DNA from: Flavitalea plasmicola
Lineage (GTDB): Bacteria > Bacteroidota > Bacteroidia > Chitinophagales > Chitinophagaceae
Assembly: GCF_030546645.1 (NCBI RefSeq)
Contig: NZ_JAUOTO010000002.1
Span: forward strand, 434,001 to 498,000
Direction of reading: 5' to 3'
Length of the DNA stretch: 64,000 nucleotides
The position numbers and the translations under genes are program-made. The notes below the pieces were generated by a model. It was not told where the DNA came from and did no database searches. It worked only from the letters and a program-made list of their open reading frames with translations. Below, one piece after another: positions 57,725 through 64,000 of the stretch; within the stretch, counting starts at the first letter, position 1, and every line of letters begins with the position of its first letter.

Positions 57725-60700
57725 TTATTTATTCCCTCTCAGGTATTCGAGATTGATGACGGCCGTATTGTATTCATTCACTGCAGCCAGGTAATTCAAT
57801 TTGCCATCCACCGCCATGGTGATGTTCTGGACGTATTCTATATAGCCGATCTCTCCCTTGCTGAAAGCAAATTGGGCCACCCGCATCTGTTCTTCTCCCA
57901 GGGCCAGCCCCGAAGATCTGTAATACTCCACTGTCTGCCTGAACTTGCCGTATTCCTGGAAAGCCTTGTTCCAGGCCGTGTTCAGCTGCTGCCGGGCCGT
58001 CGCCAGCTGGGCCGCCGCAATGGATACGCCTATCTTCTCCCCGTTGATCCGTGCTTTGTAGGCTCCGGCAAACAGGGGCAGGGAAAGCCCCACCTCAAAG
58101 CCTGCTATCCGGGTGCCCGGGAAATAACCGCGGTTGATCTTCGCCGGATCGAAACCGCCGATGACCAGCTGGTGATTGTATCCCAGCGTGATCTCCGGCC
58201 ACATTTTCGCTTTTTCCAGCTGCGCTCTGGCACCCGCCATTTGTACGGCCTGCCGATGATAGTCCACCACCGGTCCGCCTTGCAGCGCAGCGGTGTCCGC
58301 CTGTTCCCTGAAAGTAAGCGGAGCCAATTCCCCCCGGATCGTCAATGGTTCTGTGCTGTTGATCAGCTGTTGCATGGCTATCTCATAGACTTTCATGTCG
58401 GCCATGGCTTCCTTTTTCTTCAGCAGGATCTCCTGGTATTTATTCTGCGCCGTCAGCCTCTCCAGGTTAGAGGTCTCACCGGTGCTTTGCCGGACGGTTG
58501 CCTTTTTAGAAAAGTCACTGTACAAACTATCCAGGAAGTCCAACACCTGCAGCTTCTGTAACCCGTACAGGTAATTGTACCAGGCGATCCTTACTTCTTT
58601 TATGATCTCTGCCTCCGTGATTGTTTTGGCCTTTTCCCGCAGGGAGGTTTGCTGCCGGAGGACATTTTTCTGGTCCCTATAAAAGCCAGGCATCGCAAAG
58701 CTTTGTGTCACCCCGATGGAATTATCGATATTGCCTCCGCTGGTGGGGTCCTGGGTCAGGCGAATGTTTGTCTTTCCGGGATCAAAGGATGATCTTTGCA
58801 ACGCCCTGCTCTGGCCGATCTCCAGTTCGGCTGACCTCAGCTGCAAATTGTTCTTCAAAGCCAGATCGATGTATTTTTGCAATCCTTCCGGCCGGGCCTG
58901 GGCTTTTACCGGTGTGCCGCCCCCAAAGGACAATCCGGCAACCAGCAATACAACTACCGCTATAGGATTTATTTTCATTGCAGACTGTTTTTCCTTTCCG
59001 GAGAATAGTATATACAGGCAGGGCAAGACAAACAGGGTCAATAGGGTAGCCGTTATGAGGCCACCTATCACCACTGTCGCCAATGGCCTTTGGACCTCAG
59101 CCCCCGCGCTGGCTGACAGGGCCATCGGCAGAAAACCCAACGACGCTACGGCAGCTGTCATGATCACCGGGCGCAACCGGACCTCTGTCCCTTTCAGTAC
59201 CCGGCGATAGATGTCTGTGAGCCCTTCCTGCTTCAGCTGGTTGAAATACCCGATCAACACGAGCCCATTCAGTACCGCCACTCCGAACAGCGCGATGAAA
59301 CCCACGCCGGCAGAAATGCTGAAGGGCATTCCCCGGATCAATAAGGCAAATACTCCCCCGATGGCGGACAAAGGAACGGCCGTAAAAATGAGCAGTGTTT
59401 GCTTGAACGACCGGAAAGTGACATATAATAAGATCAGGATCAGCAACAGCGCTGACGGCAGGGCGATGGCCAGCCGTTGTTTCGCCTCCTTCAAGTTCTC
59501 GAACTGGCCTCCATAGGTCGTATAGTATCCAGCCGGCAACTTCAATTCTTTATCCAGTAATTGTTGGATCTCCAGCACCGTGCTCTCGACATCGCGGCCC
59601 CGGACGTTGAAGCCGACATAGATCCTGCGCCTGCCATCTTCCCGGGAGATCTGAGCGGGGGCATCTTTGAATTCGATGTCCGCGACCTGGTTCAACGGCA
59701 CGCGATTGCCCGAATGCAGGGGTATATAGAGGTTCCCGATATTGACGATATTCTCCCGCAGGTCCCGCTGCAGGCGGACCACCAAGTCGAAACGTTTTTC
59801 TCCTTCGAACACGACCCCTGCCACATTGCCGGCAAAGGCCGTCCGGAGGATGGTATTGACGTCGCTGATGTTCAGGCCGTATTGCGCCATTTTATCCCGA
59901 TTGTACGAGACCGTGATCTGGGGCAATCCCGATACTTTTTCTATAAAGGGTTCGCTCACCCCCTTTACTTTCGTCATCAGCCTGGCTACTTTGTTTGCCT
60001 GTTGGGCCAATATGTCCAGGTCCTCGCCATAGATCTTGATCGCCACGTCCTGGCGGATGCCAGTCATCAGCTCATTGAACCGCATCTGCATCGGCTGGGT
60101 GATCTCCCTATTGATACCGGGAATGGCCGACAGGGCCTTTTCCATCTTTTCGATCATTTCCTCCCTGGAATGGGCGCTGGTCCATTTCTCCCTGGGCAGC
60201 ATGGCGACCATCATATCCCCTCTTTCCAAAGGCATGGGGTCCGTCGGGATCTCCGCGCTGCCGATGCGTGTCACTACCTGTTTCACTTCCGGGAATCGCT
60301 CTTTAAGGATCTTTTCGGCCTTGCCGAACGTCGCCACCACCTGGCTCAAGGATGTTCCCTGCATCATGGCAATTTCCACTGTCAGGTCTCCTTCGTCCAG
60401 GGTCGGAATAAATTCGCCTCCCAGCCTTTGGAACACGATAAGGCTGACAAGGAACAACGCTAAGGCCATCGAGACGACGACAACCTTGTATCGTAGCGCT
60501 GTCGTCAGGGCAGGCTCATAGATCCTCTGCAGAAAGGCTGTTATCCCATCGGAAATGGTCCTTCGATGCGCTGTCTTCCTGCTTAAGACCAGGGCGCTCA
60601 TCATGGGTACATAAGTGAGCGACAGGATGAAAGCGCCCAGTATGGCAAAAGCTACCGTTTCGGCCATGGGCCGGAACATCTTTCCCTCTATTCCCACCAG

Positions 60701-62101
60701 GGCGAACAAAGGCAGGTAAACGATCAGGATGATGATCTCCCCAAAAGCGGCGCTGTTCCTTATCCTGGAAGCCGCGCCATACACTTCGGCATCCATCTGC
60801 GGCTGCGTCAGCCGGGGTACTTTCGGGAATAAATGACTTTCAGTCAGCCGGAAAATGATCGCCTCTACAATGATCACTGCTCCGTCCACAATCAATCCAA
60901 AATCTATGGCGCCCAGGCTCATCAGGTTGCCGGAGACGCCAAAGGACCGCATCATGCCAAACGCGAACAGCATGGACAGAGGGATGACGGATGCGACGAG
61001 CAAGCCGGCCCGGAGATTGCCCAATAAAAGGACCAGGACAAGAATGACGATGGCCGCGCCTTCCAGGAGGTTTCTTTTCACGGTGCTGATGGCCCGGCCC
61101 ACCAGTTCCGTACGATCAATGAATGGCTCGATCACCACTCCCTCGGGAAGGGACTTTTGGATCTGTATCATACGCTGTTTCACGTTGGCGATCACCTTGC
61201 TGAAATTCTCTCCTTTCAGCATCAGCGCCACGCCTGCCACCACTTCTCCTTCGCCGTTGCGCGTGACGGCCCCGTACCGGTTAGCGCTGCCAAAGCGAAC
61301 GCTTGCAATGTCACGGATCAGGGTGGGAATGCCATTCACATTTTTGACGACTATCTTTTCGATGTCCCCTAAGGTCTTCACCTGCCCCAGTCCGCGGATG
61401 AAGTAAGTGTTGTTGCGTTGTTCGATGTAGGACCCGCCGGTGTTCCCGTTGTTTTTCTCCAGGGCTGCGTATATTTCGGGAATGGTGATGTTTTGAGCGT
61501 TCAACTTTTCGTTGTCGACGGCGATCTCATATTGTTTGACATACCCGCCCCAACCGCTGACTTCCGCCAGGCCTTCCGTGCCTGCCAGCTGTGTGCGCAC
61601 TACCCAATCCTGGATGGTCCGCAGGTCCATGGCGGTGTATTTATCCTCATACCCTTTTTTAGTATGGATAACATATTGGTAGATCTCTCCCAATCCCGTT
61701 GTAACAGGAGCCAATGAGATCTGTCCAAGCTCTTTGGGGATATTCGTCTCCGCCTCCTGCAGCCGCTCGTTCACCTGCTGGCGCGCCCAGTATATATTGG
61801 CATTATCCCTGAAAACGATGGTGATCACAGAGATGCCCGAGCGTGATATCGACCGTTTTTCCGTCACTTCGGGGATATTGGCCAGGGCCAGCTCAATGGG
61901 CGCTGTAATATACTGCTCTACCTCCTGCGCCCCCAGGGTAGGCGCCTGTGTAATGACTTGCACCTGGTTGTTGGTAATGTCCGGAACGGCGTCAATGGGC
62001 AGCCTGGCCAGGGAGAAGACGCCCCAAATGACCAGCAGCAACGTACCTACCCCAATAGCCAGCTTGTTCCTGATGGAGAACTGAATGATCTTATCGAACA
62101 T
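57725..62101 (-). CDS. CusA/CzcA-family heavy-metal RND permease fused to TolC
   Basis: 1458 residues. Residues 1-1040 are an RND pump (MFDKIIQFSIRNKLAIGVGTLLLVIWGVFSL; TM4 motif in AIDFGLIVDGAVIIVEAIIFRL with the Asp/Asp/Glu pattern of metal pumps; C-half GVAVLNGLVLIGYFNQL). Residues 1042-1458 are a TolC-type outer-membrane factor (LQKYIDLALKNNLQLRSAELEIGQSRALQRSS ... NITMAVDGKLNYLAAVNEYNTAVINLEYLRG). The junction (MKINPIAVVVLLVAGLSF) looks like an internal signal peptide after a Met codon at 58978, so the TolC part could also be made or matured separately. Exports divalent or monovalent metal ions across both membranes. Confidence 0.92.
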   Translation of the reverse strand: MFDKIIQFSIRNKLAIGVGTLLLVIWGVFSLARLPIDAVPDITNNQVQVITQAPTLGAQEVEQYITAPIELALANIPEVTEKRSISRSGISVITIVFRDNANIYWARQQVNERLQEAETNIPKELGQISLAPVTTGLGEIYQYVIHTKKGYEDKYTAMDLRTIQDWVVRTQLAGTEGLAEVSGWGGYVKQYEIAVDNEKLNAQNITIPEIYAALEKNNGNTGGSYIEQRNNTYFIRGLGQVKTLGDIEKIVVKNVNGIPTLIRDIASVRFGSANRYGAVTRNGEGEVVAGVALMLKGENFSKVIANVKQRMIQIQKSLPEGVVIEPFIDRTELVGRAISTVKRNLLEGAAIVILVLVLLLGNLRAGLLVASVIPLSMLFAFGMMRSFGVSGNLMSLGAIDFGLIVDGAVIIVEAIIFRLTESHLFPKVPRLTQPQMDAEVYGAASRIRNSAAFGEIIILIVYLPLFALVGIEGKMFRPMAETVAFAILGAFILSLTYVPMMSALVLSRKTAHRRTISDGITAFLQRIYEPALTTALRYKVVVVSMALALFLVSLIVFQRLGGEFIPTLDEGDLTVEIAMMQGTSLSQVVATFGKAEKILKERFPEVKQVVTRIGSAEIPTDPMPLERGDMMVAMLPREKWTSAHSREEMIEKMEKALSAIPGINREITQPMQMRFNELMTGIRQDVAIKIYGEDLDILAQQANKVARLMTKVKGVSEPFIEKVSGLPQITVSYNRDKMAQYGLNISDVNTILRTAFAGNVAGVVFEGEKRFDLVVRLQRDLRENIVNIGNLYIPLHSGNRVPLNQVADIEFKDAPAQISREDGRRRIYVGFNVRGRDVESTVLEIQQLLDKELKLPAGYYTTYGGQFENLKEAKQRLAIALPSALLLILILLYVTFRSFKQTLLIFTAVPLSAIGGVFALLIRGMPFSISAGVGFIALFGVAVLNGLVLIGYFNQLKQEGLTDIYRRVLKGTEVRLRPVIMTAAVASLGFLPMALSASAGAEVQRPLATVVIGGLITATLLTLFVLPCLYILFSGKEKQSAMKINPIAVVVLLVAGLSFGGGTPVKAQARPEGLQKYIDLALKNNLQLRSAELEIGQSRALQRSSFDPGKTNIRLTQDPTSGGNIDNSIGVTQSFAMPGFYRDQKNVLRQQTSLREKAKTITEAEIIKEVRIAWYNYLYGLQKLQVLDFLDSLYSDFSKKATVRQSTGETSNLERLTAQNKYQEILLKKKEAMADMKVYEIAMQQLINSTEPLTIRGELAPLTFREQADTAALQGGPVVDYHRQAVQMAGARAQLEKAKMWPEITLGYNHQLVIGGFDPAKINRGYFPGTRIAGFEVGLSLPLFAGAYKARINGEKIGVSIAAAQLATARQQLNTAWNKAFQEYGKFRQTVEYYRSSGLALGEEQMRVAQFAFSKGEIGYIEYVQNITMAVDGKLNYLAAVNEYNTAVINLEYLRGNK

Positions 62102-62165
62102 AAGATAATAATGTTTTGCAGCAAACGGTTCGTTCGCCGGAATGAAATGAAGTGTCAGAAAGAAT

Positions 62166-62480
62166 TCAGGCGGCTAATTGGGGCGGCTGCCAGACGGGAA
62201 GGGAAATTTCCCGGATATCGGAGAGATAAAAATCCGTGTATCCGGTGCAGATCTGCGGCGCCGGAGCGATGGGAGGAATGGAGTGGAAAATAATGGTAAA
62301 CCCTGCGCAGCAGGCACATTGGCAGAAGGGGGAACAGGCGTCATTTTGCGGCGTTCCCGGGCAGTTGTGCGCCCTGGAGACGGCTGCTTTCGCATTGTCG
62401 TGCATGGCAAATGCGTCATCGCAGGGCATGAAGCTCTGTATGAGAACGATGAATGCCATGGCAAAAACGAATGCCTTCAT
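62166..62480 (-). CDS. DUF6660 Cys-rich small exported protein
   Basis: 104 residues with a signal peptide (about 1-22) and a Cys cluster CPGTPQNDACSPFCQCACCAGF, which could bind metal, followed by a Pro-rich stretch and WQPPQ. The family travels with CusA-type efflux operons in Bacteroidota. It precedes the pump gene by 64 bases. TATCTTTG lies 4 bases before the ATG. Confidence 0.72.
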   Translation of the reverse strand: MKAFVFAMAFIVLIQSFMPCDDAFAMHDNAKAAVSRAHNCPGTPQNDACSPFCQCACCAGFTIIFHSIPPIAPAPQICTGYTDFYLSDIREISLPVWQPPQLAA

Positions 62481-62484
62481 TGGT

Positions 62485-62492
62485 CAAAGATA
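62485..62492 (-). promoter_or_regulatory. -7 element 4 bases before the DUF6660 start codon
   Basis: Minus strand TATCTTTG, ACCA, ATG (62480). It predicts a leaderless message for the head of the metal-efflux group. Confidence 0.5.
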
Positions 62493-62507
62493 TAAAAAAA
62501 TGCATCG

Positions 62508-63308
62508 CTACCTTCTTTTCGCATTGGGTTCAGCGGGTTCCTTCAGGCGCACCAGCACTGCAATACCGTCAGACTCCTTTCCTTTTCTCTCCTGGATCTC
62601 AAACTCGGGCATACTTCTGATCAAGGGGGTCAACTTCTTATACCCGTAATTTCTCGGGTCAAAATCAGGTTGTTTTTTTATGATCAATACGCCAAGATTT
62701 CCAAGGAATACCCATCCGTCGTCCCCTGCCAAATCATTAATGCTGTCCTTGATCAATCTTATTAGTTCGGGGGTAACTTTCGACATTGGCTTAGCAACAG
62801 CCACAGGAACTGCTTTTTTCTTTGCCATGGAAGCACCATCAGCCTCTGGCTTTTCTTCGGGCGCCGGCGCTTCCAGTATTTCTATATATATGAATTTATC
62901 GCAGGCTGAAATAAAGGGCAAGGGCGTCTTTTTCTCCCCCATTCCCAAAACCATCATGCCCGCCTCTCTGAGCCGTGTTGCCAGCCTGGTAAAATCGCTG
63001 TCACTGGATACGATGCAAAAGCCGCTGACTTTACCGGAATACAGGATATCCATCGCATCTATGATCAAGGCTGCATCGGTGGAGTTTTTCCCGGAGGTGT
63101 AGCTATATTGCTGAATAGGCGTAATGGCGTAAGGTAGTAAAACGGACTTCCAGCCGGACTTGGTCGAAGAAGTCCAGTCACCATAGATGCGCTTAAAGGT
63201 AGGCGTGCCATACTTGGCGATCTCTTCCAGCATCGCCTTGATCCTGCCGGGAGGCACGTTGTCCGCATCGATTAATACGGCAAGTTTCTGATCTGCACTG
63301 TTTTCCAT
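62508..63308 (-). CDS. NYN-domain ribonuclease-like protein with OST-HTH/LOTUS-type C-terminus
   Basis: 266 residues. NYN (PIN-like) domain 8-150: LAVLIDADNVPPGRI with conserved Asp residues, GKNSTDAALIIDAMDIL, GFCIVSSDSDFTRLATRLREAGMMVLG. A Pro/Glu-rich linker (about 151-172) follows. The C-terminal part (about 180-260) is a winged OST-HTH/LOTUS-like domain (LIRLIKDSINDLAGDDGWVFLGNLGVLIIKKQPDFDPRNYGYKKLTPLIRSMPEFEIQER). Probably an RNA-binding ribonuclease; target unknown. Divergent from the AraC gene at 63369. Confidence 0.85.
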   Translation of the reverse strand: MENSADQKLAVLIDADNVPPGRIKAMLEEIAKYGTPTFKRIYGDWTSSTKSGWKSVLLPYAITPIQQYSYTSGKNSTDAALIIDAMDILYSGKVSGFCIVSSDSDFTRLATRLREAGMMVLGMGEKKTPLPFISACDKFIYIEILEAPAPEEKPEADGASMAKKKAVPVAVAKPMSKVTPELIRLIKDSINDLAGDDGWVFLGNLGVLIIKKQPDFDPRNYGYKKLTPLIRSMPEFEIQERKGKESDGIAVLVRLKEPAEPNAKRR

Positions 63309-63342
63309 AATGATAAGTTAAGTAAATATCCGGAAAGTAAAG

Positions 63343-63350
63343 TAAATTTG
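63343..63350 (+). promoter_or_regulatory. -7 element of the partial AraC gene
   Basis: TAAATTTG, an exact TAnnTTTG match, 18 bases before the ATG at 63369, giving a leader of about 15 bases. Confidence 0.5.
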
Positions 63351-63368
63351 AGCATAATCAATGCCCCC

Positions 63369-64000
63369 ATGTCCGGCAGTTCCACCGACACTGAGCACAA
63401 AAGGAGAATAGCTCATGTTATCGACTATATCTTCGGCCATCCTGACAGCCAAATTTCTTTGGAAACCCTTGCCGGCATCGCCCACTATTCCCCCTTTCAT
63501 TTACAAAAGCTTTTCAAACAAATCATTGGCGACTCGCCGAAACAATATACTATAAAACTGCGATTGGAAACCGCCTTCCACCTGCTGATCATCCATCCCC
63601 AAAGATCCATTCAGGAAATATCTATCGAAAGTGGCTTTTCCTCTCCGGCCGTGTTTTCAAGAGCCATGAAGCGCTTTTTTGGTTATTCACCCGAACAAAT
63701 ACGCGATCTGCCCCATAGAAAGAAGATGATGCTTCTGCATGCCGTTGCGCCAAAATCCGCTGTAGCGCAGGCCGGGGCATCCGGAGCCTCGCTGCACACC
63801 GGAAAAGTTCCCATCCATACCGTCAAAAAAGAGTCCGTGAAAGGCATCTATCTTACTGCTCCTTTCGACAACCCTGCAGAAATCCAGCGTTCATTCGCCG
63901 AACTATCCATGACCGCCCGGTCAAACGACTGGCTCACACCAGGAGGTATGTATGGCATACTGAGCCCTCACCTGAGGAATATGTACAGAGCCTTTCTTCC
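63369..64000 (+). CDS. AraC-type regulator with GyrI-like effector domain, 3' end beyond window
   Basis: Translation from Met 63369 gives about 210 residues before the window ends. An AraC double HTH occupies residues about 10-110 (LETLAGIAHYSPFHLQKLFKQIIGDSPKQY; ISIESGFSSPAVFSRAMKRFFGYSPEQI). From about 150 the sequence (VKKESVKGIYLTAPFDNPAEIQRSF) resembles the start of a GyrI-like ligand-binding domain, as in Rob/SoxS-like activators. Ligand unknown. Divergent from the NYN gene. Confidence 0.8.
   Translation, partial: MSGSSTDTEHKRRIAHVIDYIFGHPDSQISLETLAGIAHYSPFHLQKLFKQIIGDSPKQYTIKLRLETAFHLLIIHPQRSIQEISIESGFSSPAVFSRAMKRFFGYSPEQIRDLPHRKKMMLLHAVAPKSAVAQAGASGASLHTGKVPIHTVKKESVKGIYLTAPFDNPAEIQRSFAELSMTARSNDWLTPGGMYGILSPHLRNMYRAFL

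Overview
The window reads as chromosomal DNA of a Bacteroidota bacterium, most likely from the Chitinophagaceae. That rests on the protein families (a periplasm-sensing hybrid two-component system, two-component LytS/LytR pairs, a CusA-TolC fusion, FtsX-type permeases, DUF6660), on the repeated promoter element TAnnTTTG typical of the phylum, and on the near absence of Shine-Dalgarno sequences. The species is inferred only loosely. I saw no tRNA, rRNA, CRISPR array, transposase or phage gene.

1-16013: a xylan-degradation locus. A minus-strand operon encodes GH43, a tandem CE1-CE1 esterase, a tandem GH43-CBM-GH43 protein and a GH3 enzyme cut by the window edge. It diverges from a GH10 xylanase. 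Between the two promoters lies a near-perfect LacI-type operator (8622-8637). Next come a LacI-family regulator, a 1365-residue hybrid two-component sensor/regulator, and a divergent AraC protein with a degenerate receiver domain. No SusC/SusD pair is present.

16021-20395: two LytTR response regulators, one LytS-type kinase, a beta-barrel protein and a carboxypeptidase-regulatory-like protein. 20404-25816: the mutagenesis cassette imuA-imuB-dnaE2, with a perfect 8+8 inverted repeat in the imuA promoter.

26321-34169: a stress/dormancy-like cluster (baeRF3, alpha/beta hydrolase, phosphoribosyltransferase, lipoprotein, SDR, nitroreductase, tandem universal stress protein, PEBP, erythromycin esterase) whose families recall the mycobacterial DosR dormancy regulon. 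34277-43253: a sulfur module. A Crp/Fnr regulator and a secreted rhodanese-like protein diverge from a CstB-like persulfide dioxygenase-sulfurtransferase, a rhodanese, a complete TolC-MFP-RND efflux system and a DUF2892 membrane protein. One CRP-type palindrome sits between the two promoters and a second lies before a GcvH-like gene at 44273.

43304-48270: small stress and envelope genes, CinA, DUF3606, DUF1328, DUF1259 and a chromate transporter whose putative regulator is a ChrB-AraC fusion (48334-49173). 49200-56455: FtsX-type ABC permease, a TonB-dependent receptor and a GH42 beta-galactosidase. 56507-62480: a heavy-metal efflux set (CusB-like adaptor, CusA-TolC fusion, Cys-rich DUF6660). 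62508-64000: a NYN-domain protein divergent from an AraC-type regulator cut by the right edge.

Two cross-cutting observations stand out. First, five genes carry TAnnTTTG only 4-6 bases before the start codon, which predicts leaderless or near-leaderless mRNAs. Second, the Crp/Fnr-type sites suggest a local regulon joining persulfide oxidation, efflux and the neighbouring stress genes.
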